Assembly (NCBI RefSeq): GCF_000763945.1
Contig: NZ_JQFJ01000002.1
Location: 2,035,501-2,099,500, forward strand
Direction of reading: 5' to 3'
Length of the DNA: 64,000 bases
Source: Sphingopyxis sp. MWB1
Lineage (GTDB): Bacteria > Pseudomonadota > Alphaproteobacteria > Sphingomonadales > Sphingomonadaceae
Below are positions 53,037-60,696 of this stretch, piece after piece (the first letter of the stretch is position 1; each line of letters starts with the position of its first letter). The notes beneath the pieces are model-generated. The model was not told where the DNA came from. It saw nothing but the letters and a program-made list of their open reading frames with translations, and did not search any database. Position numbers and translations under genes: made by a program.

Positions 53037-54364
53037 GCAGAATATCCTTCGATCAAGCTTTGGCGGGATGTTTCGAAATCGACCCGGACGCCGGGCGCTT
53101 GCGTGACAAAGGCAAGCTGGTCGGCGCGGCGGGCAATGGCTTCGTCGAGTATGGGGTCGCTGCCGGCGGTGTAGGCGCCCATCAGCATCAGGTCGCGATT
53201 CTCTTCATAAGCGGACCAGAGCTGGCGAAAGCGGGCGGCGGCGGCGGCGTGCGGCGCATCGACCGAATCGGCCATGGTGCGCGACAGCGAGCGCGCGACA
53301 TCAATGGCGGGATAGACGCCCTGTTCGGCCAATTGCCGCGACAGGATGATATGGCCGTCGACGATGGCGCGCGCGCTGTCGACCACCGGATCCTCAATAT
53401 CGCCGCCATCGGCGAGCACGGTGTAGAGCGCAGTGACCGATCCGCCGGTTTCGCGGTCGATCCCGGCCCGCTCGACCAGCGAGGGGATGAGGGCAAAGAC
53501 CGACGGCGGATAGCCTTTCATCGTCGGCGGCTCGCCCAAAGTCAGGCCGATCTCGCGCTGGGCATGGGCAACGCGGGTCAGGCTGTCGATCAACAGCAGC
53601 ACCTTCTTGCCTTCGTCGCGAAAGGCTTCGGCGATGGCGGTCGCGCGCATCGCGGCGCGCAGGCGCAGCAGCGGGGGATGATCGGCGGGAACGGCGACGA
53701 CGACCGATTTCTTGCGTACCGCAGGCGGCAGCTTGGTTTCGACAAAATCGCTGACCTCGCGGCTGCGTTCGCCGATCAGGCCGACGACAATGACGTCGCA
53801 TTCGGTTCCGGCAATCATCTGTCCCATCAGAACCGATTTGCCGACGCCCGACCCCGCAATGATCGCAACGCGCTGGCCTTCGCCAACGGTCAGCAGGCCG
53901 TTGATGGCGCGCACGCCCATGTTGAGCGGTTTGGTGACGCGACCCCGGCGCAGCGGATTGACCTTGCGCCCGGCCAGCGGCCATTGGAATTGCGATTTGA
54001 CCGCGGGCCGGCCATCGAGCGGCTGGCCCTGCGCGTCGATGATCCGTCCCAGCAGCGCCTTGCCGCACGGCACCATGCTCGATGCGCCATGCGGCTCAAC
54101 GGGTGCGCCGGTGACGAGCGGCTGGTTGGTGTCAAAAGGCAGGACCAGGCTGCGGTGTCCGCGAAAGCCGACGACCTCGCCATTCACATAATCGCCCGTT
54201 GCCGATTTGATGCGGACATTGCTGCCCAGCGGCTGCGGAAAGCCGGATACCTCGAGCATAATGCCTTCATGCGCGACCAGCGTGCCGACGCGGCGCGGCG
54301 ATGCGTGCGTCAGATCGACGGAATCGAGCAATTGGCGCGCGGTCATGGCGAGGCGGCGGGTCAT
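53033..54364 (-). CDS. fliI: Flagellar export ATPase FliI
   Basis: This 443-residue F1-like ATPase has Walker A GSGVGKSVLM, Walker B VLLLIDSLTRVAHAQREIGL, GEPPTMKGYPPSVFALIPSLVERAG, and the C-terminal SRQSLIEGY. It energises export with FliH and FliJ. Its ATG overlaps the fliH stop by 4 nt. Confidence 0.97.
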   Translation of the reverse strand: MTRRLAMTARQLLDSVDLTHASPRRVGTLVAHEGIMLEVSGFPQPLGSNVRIKSATGDYVNGEVVGFRGHRSLVLPFDTNQPLVTGAPVEPHGASSMVPCGKALLGRIIDAQGQPLDGRPAVKSQFQWPLAGRKVNPLRRGRVTKPLNMGVRAINGLLTVGEGQRVAIIAGSGVGKSVLMGQMIAGTECDVIVVGLIGERSREVSDFVETKLPPAVRKKSVVVAVPADHPPLLRLRAAMRATAIAEAFRDEGKKVLLLIDSLTRVAHAQREIGLTLGEPPTMKGYPPSVFALIPSLVERAGIDRETGGSVTALYTVLADGGDIEDPVVDSARAIVDGHIILSRQLAEQGVYPAIDVARSLSRTMADSVDAPHAAAAARFRQLWSAYEENRDLMLMGAYTAGSDPILDEAIARRADQLAFVTQAPGVRVDFETSRQSLIEGYSA

Positions 54365-54984
54365 GCCACCTCTCCCGGATGGCCCAGCGCGGCGCGCAGT
54401 TCATCCAGATAAACGGCGCGGCCATGTTCGATCCAGCCGGCCGATGTTTCGATGCGGATGGTGCCGCGCGGCATGGCCGGATCGGCCTCGACCGGCAGCT
54501 TGACCGGACAGTCGACCAGCAGCGCGGCGTCGGCGGGATTGACCCACAGGGTGCGCGCCTTGTCGGCTTCGGCGACCATGGCGGCGGCGGTTTCGGCCTG
54601 TTGCTGCAACCAGTCGGCGTTGATGGGTGCATCTTCGACAATCTGCCGCACCAGCCGCTCGACCGTTTCGGCGATCAGCTGCGCCAGCTCTTCGCTCGGC
54701 TCATCCTGCAAGGCTTCGGCGGCGGCGACCAGCGCAAGCAACTGATGCCGCTCGGCATTATGCGCCGCTTCCGCCAGTCGCTGCCCTTCGGCCAGGCCGC
54801 GTGCAAAGGGATCGTCGGCCTGTTCCGGGGTCGCGGCCTCGGGCGCGGCGCGGTCCGCGGGCATGGGGGCCGATGCGGGTGCATGCGGCGCGGCAAAGGA
54901 CAGCGGACGAAAGCCGCTGCTTTGCGCCATGGCAGCGGCCAGCGCGCCGGGGGCAAAGGCGGTGGGGGCGCTGCGATCAGACAT
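54361..54984 (-). CDS. fliH: Flagellar export regulator FliH
   Basis: This 207-residue protein has an Ala/Pro-rich N-terminus, a helical middle (FARGLAEGQRLAEAAHNAERHQLLALVAAAEALQDEPSEELAQLIAETVERLVRQIV) and a C-terminal ATPase-binding domain (RTLWVNPADAALL...PRGTIRIETSAGWIEHGRAVYLDELRAAL). The ATG at 54984 overlaps fliG by 8 nt; an upstream start at 55005 is possible. It is the FliI stator in the export apparatus. Confidence 0.9.
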   Translation of the reverse strand: MSDRSAPTAFAPGALAAAMAQSSGFRPLSFAAPHAPASAPMPADRAAPEAATPEQADDPFARGLAEGQRLAEAAHNAERHQLLALVAAAEALQDEPSEELAQLIAETVERLVRQIVEDAPINADWLQQQAETAAAMVAEADKARTLWVNPADAALLVDCPVKLPVEADPAMPRGTIRIETSAGWIEHGRAVYLDELRAALGHPGEVA

Positions 54985-56026
54985 AATCGTCGCCTGCGCC
55001 CGCAATCATGATCTCGCCCGAAGCCGCCATCTGGCGGACGATCTGCATGATCGCCTTTTGTGCTTCGTCGACATCGGTGCGCTTCACCATCGTCATTTCG
55101 GCCATTTCGTCGCGGATCGTTTCCGATGCGCGTTTCGACATGGTCGACAGGCACAGATCGACCATTTCCTCGTCGGTGCCCTTGAGCGCGATCGCCAGTT
55201 CGGCGGCATCGACACTGCGCAGCACGGTGCCGAGGCTCTTCTTGTCGAGGTCGCGCAGATTTTCGAAGATGAACATTTCCTCTTCGATGATCTGGGCCAG
55301 CGCCTTGTCATGCTTCTTGAGCGCGCGGATCGTGCGTTCCGACAATTGCTTGGGCATTTGCTTCATGATCTTGGCGACGTCGCTGGGGCCGCCGATCGCT
55401 TTCTTGGCGACGCGCTGGCCATCGGCATTGGCGGCGGACAGCACCGCCTCCAGATCCTCGATCGCAGCCGCGGGGACCGAGCTCAGCTGTGCCGCGCGCA
55501 GCACCAGATCGGCCTGCAAGGTTTCGTCGAGCGTTTCGATGGCACGCGCGGCGACATCGGGCACCAGCACCGACAGGATCAGCGCGCCGACCTGCGGATG
55601 CTCGCTGGCGAGCAGCCCGCTGATCGCCTCGACATCCATCCAGCGCAGCATTTCGAGCGAAGCGGCGCTGCGCTGCGGCGCGACGGCGGCCAATATATTG
55701 TCGGCGCGGACATTGCCCACCGCCTGATTGATCACGGTGCGAATGCGCGTGTCGGCTCCGATGGCGAGCGCGCTCACACCGCGGCTTTGCACGACAAACT
55801 GGCCCAGCGCCTGTTCGATCTGCGCTTCGCTCGCATTGGCGGTATCGAACATCGACTTGGCAAGCTGGCGCACCTCTTCGGGGTCGAGATGCTTGAGGAT
55901 TGTCGCCGCCTCGCTTTCATCGAGCAGCATCAGCAATATGGCGGCGGCCGACGAACCATCGACCAGGGGCTTGCTGGTGGGTGCGGCTTCTTCGAGGGCG
56001 ATTTCGGCAACCTCAGGCACGGGCAC
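54977..56026 (-). CDS. fliG: Flagellar switch/torque protein FliG
   Basis: This 349-residue rotor protein has N-terminal GSSAAAILLMLLDESEAATILKHLDPEEVRQLAKSM, middle EHPQVGALILSVL, and C-terminal torque-domain helices FIFENLRDLDKKSLGTVLRSVDAAELAIALKGTDEEMVDLCLSTMSKRASETIRDEMAEM, with the charged residues that face MotA. It overlaps fliF by 14 nt and fliH by 8. Confidence 0.96.
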   Translation of the reverse strand: MPVPEVAEIALEEAAPTSKPLVDGSSAAAILLMLLDESEAATILKHLDPEEVRQLAKSMFDTANASEAQIEQALGQFVVQSRGVSALAIGADTRIRTVINQAVGNVRADNILAAVAPQRSAASLEMLRWMDVEAISGLLASEHPQVGALILSVLVPDVAARAIETLDETLQADLVLRAAQLSSVPAAAIEDLEAVLSAANADGQRVAKKAIGGPSDVAKIMKQMPKQLSERTIRALKKHDKALAQIIEEEMFIFENLRDLDKKSLGTVLRSVDAAELAIALKGTDEEMVDLCLSTMSKRASETIRDEMAEMTMVKRTDVDEAQKAIMQIVRQMAASGEIMIAGAGDDYV

Positions 56027-57674
56027 CCTCCTGCATCAGCTGGCGCACGACCAGCGCGGCGCGTTCGGAATCCTGCCGGACAAAGGCCCGCACCAGATTG
56101 GCGCGATCTTCATAGCTGGGGGCGGCCTCAATCATTTCGAGCGTGATTTCGCCGCCATTGTCGCTGTTGCCGCTCGGCAGCGCCGGGCGCGTTTCCGTGG
56201 CAGCGAGCAGCGATTCCTCGAGCGCGCTTTCGCGTTCGGCGCGCGCGCGGGCGCGTTCCTTCGCGGCCTTGATCAGCGGGCGTCCGATGAAGAGAAAGGC
56301 GAGCAGCGCGGCGAGAATGGCGCCGCCTTGCTTGACGAGCGGCAGGAACCAGCTTTCCTCGTAAAAGGCGGGCGGCGTTTCCTCCACCTTCACAAAGGGG
56401 CGCTGATTGATCGCGACAGTGTCGCCGCGCGCTTCGTCAAAGCCGACCGCGCCTTTCACCAGCGCGTCGATCTTGGCGAGATCGGCTTGGGTCAGCGCTT
56501 TCTGGCCCTGATTGAGCGCCACCGCGACCGACACGCGGCGCAGGCGGCCCTGCGGCTGATGCGTCACCGAAATTTCGCGGCCCACTTCATAAGCGCGCGA
56601 GGCATTTTCATTGCTCTGCGTTTCCGTTCCGCCCCCGGCGGCGACCGGCGCGGGCGCCTGATCGACGACGGTGGTGGCCTGCGGCGGCTGGTTGGAAAGC
56701 GCGCCGGGAATGCCGACTGCGGGCGGCGTGCCCTGACCCGACACCGATCGCGTGATCTGCTCGCGGGTCAGCGCGCGGTCATTTTCGGGGAAGCTTTCGC
56801 GGGTCGCCTGGCTTTCGGACATGTCGACATCGGCGTGGACCTCGACCGAAAAATTGCCCGCGCCCAGCATGGGGCGCAGCAGCGTGTCGAGCGCCGCGCG
56901 AAAGCGGTCCTCGATCTGGGTCTGGAGCTGAAAGGCCTTCATGTCGCTGCTCGTCGCCGAATCGGACAGCAGCGCACCGCGCTGGTCGATCACCGACACC
57001 TGCTCGGCATTCATGCCCGGAACCGACGAAGCGACGAGGAAACGGATCGCCTGCACCTGTCCATCGGACAGCGTGCGACCATTTTGCAGCGTCAGCATCA
57101 CCGATGCGGTGGCCGGCTTGTCCTCGCGCACGAACAGGCTGGGTTCGGCGGCGGCAATATGGACGCGCGCGTTTTTCACCGCGTCGATCGCCTCGATGGT
57201 GCGGGCAAGATCGGCCTCGCGGGCTCCTCTCAACGTTTCGCCTTCGATCGCGCGGCTCGACCCCATGGGCAGCGCGGCGATCATGCTGTCGCCCGTGGGC
57301 TGGGCGCGGGGCAGGCCCTGTCCGGCCAGCGTCATGCGCGCCTGATGCAACTTGTCGGCATCGACCGTCAGCGCGCCGGTGGCGGGGTCGATTTCATGGG
57401 CAATGCCCGATGATTGCAGCGCTTCGGCCACAGCGGCCTTGTCGCTATCGTCCAGGCCGGAAAATAAGGGGGCCTGCGGTGCCGCTTGCGTCAGGAACCA
57501 GGCAAGCGCGGCGATGCCGATCGCGCTGGTGGTGGCGATGGCGGGCAGGGCCCGCTGCACGGCGGGCTGGCGGGTAAACTGACGGAGCGGCGCGAACCGC
57601 TCACCGATGCCGGGCGCGGGAAGCTGCGCCGGCGAAGATGTGTCGAGTGGGGCAAGAGCTTGAGCGTTGGACAT
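56013..57674 (-). CDS. fliF: MS-ring protein FliF
   Basis: This 553-residue inner-membrane ring protein has two membrane helices (about 44-65 and about 445-465). Between them lie YscJ-like ring-building domains (ALFSGLDDSDKAAVAEALQSSGIAHEIDPATGALTVDADKLHQARMTLAGQGLP, RTIEAIDAVKNARVHIAAAEPSLFVREDKPATASVMLTLQNG). The C-terminal FliG-binding tail ends in VRQDSERAALVVRQLMQEG. It follows fliE by 3 nt. Confidence 0.96.
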   Translation of the reverse strand: MSNAQALAPLDTSSPAQLPAPGIGERFAPLRQFTRQPAVQRALPAIATTSAIGIAALAWFLTQAAPQAPLFSGLDDSDKAAVAEALQSSGIAHEIDPATGALTVDADKLHQARMTLAGQGLPRAQPTGDSMIAALPMGSSRAIEGETLRGAREADLARTIEAIDAVKNARVHIAAAEPSLFVREDKPATASVMLTLQNGRTLSDGQVQAIRFLVASSVPGMNAEQVSVIDQRGALLSDSATSSDMKAFQLQTQIEDRFRAALDTLLRPMLGAGNFSVEVHADVDMSESQATRESFPENDRALTREQITRSVSGQGTPPAVGIPGALSNQPPQATTVVDQAPAPVAAGGGTETQSNENASRAYEVGREISVTHQPQGRLRRVSVAVALNQGQKALTQADLAKIDALVKGAVGFDEARGDTVAINQRPFVKVEETPPAFYEESWFLPLVKQGGAILAALLAFLFIGRPLIKAAKERARARAERESALEESLLAATETRPALPSGNSDNGGEITLEMIEAAPSYEDRANLVRAFVRQDSERAALVVRQLMQEGARA

Positions 57675-57677
57675 GGA

Positions 57678-58019
57678 TTACACCGGCATGTTCATGATGT
57701 CGCGATAGGCGGAGAGCAGTTTGTTTCGAACCTGCAGCGTCGTTTCAAAGCCGAGCGAGGCTTTCTGCCGCTCGATCATCACGCTGACGATGTCGTGCGT
57801 GTCGCCGCGCTCATAGGCTTCGGTCATAGCGCCTGCCTTGGCCTGCTGATTATTGACTTGCTGCAGGGCGTTCGAAATCGCGGCACCGAAATCGGGCGTG
57901 CCCTCGGCACCTGCCGCACTGTCGAGGCCGCCGCGTCCGGCCGCCCGCTGAAGCGCTTCATTCTGATTGAGGATCGAACTGCGCATTTGCAGCAATCGGC
58001 TCTGGTCAATCGTGCTCAT
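57678..58019 (-). CDS. fliE: Hook-basal-body protein FliE
   Basis: This 113-residue rod/MS-ring adaptor has TPDFGAAISNALQQVNNQQAKAGAMTEAYERGDTHDIVSVMIERQKASLGFETTLQVRNKLLSAYRDIMNMPV, typical of FliE. It is the first gene of the fliE-to-flhB operon, with a sigma-54 promoter upstream, and is divergent from fliC. Confidence 0.95.
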   Translation of the reverse strand: MSTIDQSRLLQMRSSILNQNEALQRAAGRGGLDSAAGAEGTPDFGAAISNALQQVNNQQAKAGAMTEAYERGDTHDIVSVMIERQKASLGFETTLQVRNKLLSAYRDIMNMPV

Positions 58020-58070
58020 AAGCTTTCATCCATCCTGTCGGCGGCGATACACCGCACACCCCGATATAAT

Positions 58071-58085
58071 GCAATCGACGTGCCA
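58071..58085 (-). promoter_or_regulatory. Sigma-54 promoter of the fliE-to-flhB operon
   Basis: The minus strand reads TGGCACGTCGATTGC, a full consensus match. It lies 51 nt before the fliE ATG, with transcription start expected near 58059. Confidence 0.88.
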
Positions 58086-58172
58086 AGCTGGAATAAGTCA
58101 ATGAATTCCGTCATTTATGGATGGGTGCTCCTGCCTCGATAGTCAGGTCGGCATTTTTTTGACGCCGGTTCG

Positions 58173-58200
58173 CTTAATCCCCGTCTCGCCCCGCCGTTAT
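58173..58200 (+). promoter_or_regulatory. Sigma-28 (FliA) promoter of fliC
   Basis: CTTAATC, 13 nt, then GCCGTTAT, with the same spacing as at flgM, fliD and motA. It lies 66 nt before the fliC ATG. Confidence 0.82.
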
Positions 58201-58266
58201 TGCATTCGTGACCGCTCGCCGAGCCCTCACACCACGGGAATGGCCATTGAGCCGGAAAGGAAGATC

Positions 58267-59085
58267 ATGACTGTCATCAACACCAATGTTAGCGCGCTTC
58301 GCGCCCAGAACAGCTCGCGTGTTGCGGGCCAGATGCAGGCCCAGGCGATGGAACGCCTGTCGAGCGGCAAGCGCATCAACAGCGCGAAGGACGACGCCGC
58401 TGGCCTCGCCATCGCAACCCGCATGGACGCCACCGTCCGCGGCCTGAACCAGGCTGTGCGCAATGCCAATGACGGCATTTCGCTGGCGCAGACCGCCGAA
58501 GGCGCGATGCAGGGCATTTCGGACATTCTGGTCCGTATGCGCGAACTGGCGGTTCAGTCGGCCAACGGCACGAACGGCACCACCGACCGTTCGGCGATCC
58601 AGACCGAAGTTACCGCGCTGATCTCGCAGATTGGCGACATCGCGACGCGCACCGACTTCAACGGCAACAAGCTGCTCAACGGCAGCGTCGCCGCTGGCTT
58701 CGACATTCAGACCGGCGTTGCTTCGGGTGAAACGGTGAACATCACCATCGCCGACCTGCAGGCTGCGGCGCTGGGCGTTGCCGCTCTCGACATGTCGACG
58801 GCGGCTGGTGCTTCGGGCGCGCTTGGCACGCTCGACACCGCGATCCAGACCGTTGCGACGCAGCGCGCCAACCTCGGTGCCCAGCAGAACCGCCTGAGCG
58901 CGGCTGTCGATAATTTGACATCGACCGTCACCAATCTGTCGGAATCGAAATCGCGCGTCGAAGACGCTGACTTCTCGGCGGAATCGACGAAGCTTGCTGC
59001 GGCTGGCATCCTGTCGCAGGCATCGACCGCGATGCTCGCTCAGGCGAACCAGAGCCAGCAGGGCGTGATGAATCTTCTCCGCTAA
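58267..59085 (+). CDS. fliC: Flagellin
   Basis: This 272-residue flagellin has a conserved N-terminal D0/D1 ([52 protein letters not shown]) and C-terminus ([50 protein letters not shown]). The central variable region is nearly absent, giving a small flagellin as in many alphaproteobacteria. GGAAAGGAAG precedes the ATG at 58267; the frame extends upstream to 58117 but that part overlaps the promoter. It is a single-gene unit with a strong terminator. Confidence 0.95.
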   Translation: MTVINTNVSALRAQNSSRVAGQMQAQAMERLSSGKRINSAKDDAAGLAIATRMDATVRGLNQAVRNANDGISLAQTAEGAMQGISDILVRMRELAVQSANGTNGTTDRSAIQTEVTALISQIGDIATRTDFNGNKLLNGSVAAGFDIQTGVASGETVNITIADLQAAALGVAALDMSTAAGASGALGTLDTAIQTVATQRANLGAQQNRLSAAVDNLTSTVTNLSESKSRVEDADFSAESTKLAAAGILSQASTAMLAQANQSQQGVMNLLR

Positions 59086-59135
59086 GCGGCGATAGATCAG
59101 CCAAAACCAACCGGTCTCCTGTACCGGCTGAACCA

Positions 59136-59167
59136 GCGCCCCGGCCTTATGGTCGGGGCGCTTTTTT
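59136..59167 (+). terminator. Rho-independent terminator of fliC
   Basis: GCGCCCCGGCC (59136-59146) pairs with GGTCGGGGCGC (59151-59161) around a TTAT loop with one G-T wobble, followed by six T's. Confidence 0.93.
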
Positions 59168-59206
59168 CATATGGGGAGCCGCTATTTCTCTACTGTAGCA
59201 GGGTGT

Positions 59207-59226
59207 GTCCCCGCGAAGGCGGGGAC
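59207..59226. repeat. Short palindromic repeat GTCCCCGC-GAAG-GCGGGGAC
   Basis: A perfect 8-bp stem with a GAAG loop. This sequence is a common dispersed intergenic repeat in sphingomonads and related alphaproteobacteria. It sits between the fliC terminator and the 3' end of the efflux operon. Confidence 0.65.
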
Positions 59227-59295
59227 CCATCGCCTGCCACCGCCATTTTTGCGCCAACTGCCAGGGGGAATTGCATCTTCGCCCCTGACCAGGCT

Positions 59296-60696
59296 TCAGC
59301 CGGGGCTATCCTCTCCCGCACCGCCATCGCCGCCCAGCGCGCGGAACAGCGCGATGCGGGTCTGGACCAGCAATGTTTGCACCGCAATCTCGCCCTGCCG
59401 CGCCGCCAACAGGCTGCGCTGGGCATCCAGATTATCGAGGAAACTGTCGATCCCGCCCCTGTAACGCGCTTCGGTCAGCCGCGCTGTGTCTTCCGCCGCT
59501 GCGCGGTTGGCGGTGGCCGCGCGCAATCGCTCGGCGATTGTGCCTTGGACCGCCAGCGCGTCGGCGACGTCGCGAAAGGCGGTCTGGATCGCGCCTTCAT
59601 AGCGGGCGAGCGCGGCATCGCGTTCGGCTTCGCTCACCGCCACGCCCGCGCGGCGGGCGCCAAAATCGAAAATGGGCGCGCTGGCATTGGCGCCCGCAGA
59701 CCAGTTCCAGCCGCTACCCCTGAACAGCCCGGTCAGGGCATCGCTTGCCACGCCGACCAGCGCGGTCAGCGACAGGGTGGGGAACAGCCGCGCGCGCGCC
59801 GCACCAATATCGGCATGGGCCGCGCGCAGCCGATATTCGGCCGCGATGACATCGGGGCGGCGCAGCAGGACGGATGACGACAGCCCCGCGGGCGGAAGCC
59901 TGATCGCTGGCGCGGCATCGTCCAGCCCGGACGGCAAGAGCGCGGGGTCCAGCGGGCCGCCAAGCAACAGGCGCAGCCGGTTTTCCTCCTGTGCCAGCGC
60001 GCTTTTCTGCGCGGCAATTTCCTGCTCGGCGGTCGCCAAAATCTGTTCGGCGCGGCGCAGGTCGGTGCGCGGCGCAATGCCGCCATCCAGCCGCGCGCGC
60101 GTCAACCGCACGCTTTCGCGCGCATTGGCGGCACTTTCTTCGGCAATGGCCAGCCGGTCGCGCGCGGCGCCATAGGCGGTCCAGCTTTCGGCGAGATCAG
60201 CGATCAGCGCCAGCCGGACGGTGCGCGCCGCCGCCTCGCTCGCCAGCGCGCGGCTGCGTTCGGCGTCGGCGGCATTGGCCAGCCGCCCGAACAGATCAAG
60301 TTCAAAGGCGCTGATGCCTGCCCCCAGCGAAAAATCGCCGCCGCCGCCATTATCGCGCTCGGCATAGCCGCTTCCCGCGCTCGCGCCGATGGTGGGAAGC
60401 CGCGCCGCCCGCGCGCCTTGAGCCGCCGCCCGCGCGGCAGCCACATTGGCAAAGGCGACGCGCAGGTCGCGATTGCCGCCAAGGCTTTGCTCGATCAGCG
60501 CCTGCAACCGCACATCGCTAAAAATGCTGCGATAAGAAGGGATGGGGGATGCCGCCGCGCCCTCCGGCGCCGGATAGGCCTCGCCGCTGGGCCAGCTTGG
60601 CGGGACCGGCGGCGCGGGCAAAATGGTTTCGGGCGCGAGCGAACAGCCCGCTGCGATCAGGGGCAGGGCGATGGCGCAGGCCGCACGCGCGATCAT
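59296..60696 (-). CDS. RND efflux outer-membrane factor (NodT/OprM-type lipoprotein)
   Basis: This 466-residue TolC-like protein has a lipoprotein signal peptide with lipobox LIAAGC (Cys at about residue 18). The duplicated outer-membrane-efflux repeats show NRDLRVAFANVAAARAAAQGARAARLPTIGASAGSGYAERD, FGRLANAADAERSRALASEAAARTVRLALIADLAESW and RRPDVIAAEYRLRAAHADIGAARARLFPTLSLTALVG. It overlaps the pump gene by 4 nt and is the last gene of the operon. Substrates are not predictable. Confidence 0.93.
   Translation of the reverse strand: MIARAACAIALPLIAAGCSLAPETILPAPPVPPSWPSGEAYPAPEGAAASPIPSYRSIFSDVRLQALIEQSLGGNRDLRVAFANVAAARAAAQGARAARLPTIGASAGSGYAERDNGGGGDFSLGAGISAFELDLFGRLANAADAERSRALASEAAARTVRLALIADLAESWTAYGAARDRLAIAEESAANARESVRLTRARLDGGIAPRTDLRRAEQILATAEQEIAAQKSALAQEENRLRLLLGGPLDPALLPSGLDDAAPAIRLPPAGLSSSVLLRRPDVIAAEYRLRAAHADIGAARARLFPTLSLTALVGVASDALTGLFRGSGWNWSAGANASAPIFDFGARRAGVAVSEAERDAALARYEGAIQTAFRDVADALAVQGTIAERLRAATANRAAAEDTARLTEARYRGGIDSFLDNLDAQRSLLAARQGEIAVQTLLVQTRIALFRALGGDGGAGEDSPG

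Noticed and set aside
58150..58165. GGCATTTTTTTGAC before fliC as a possible sigma-54 promoter.
   Set aside because: Spacing is one base short and the -12 GC is missing; a sigma-28 site with conserved spacing lies just downstream.
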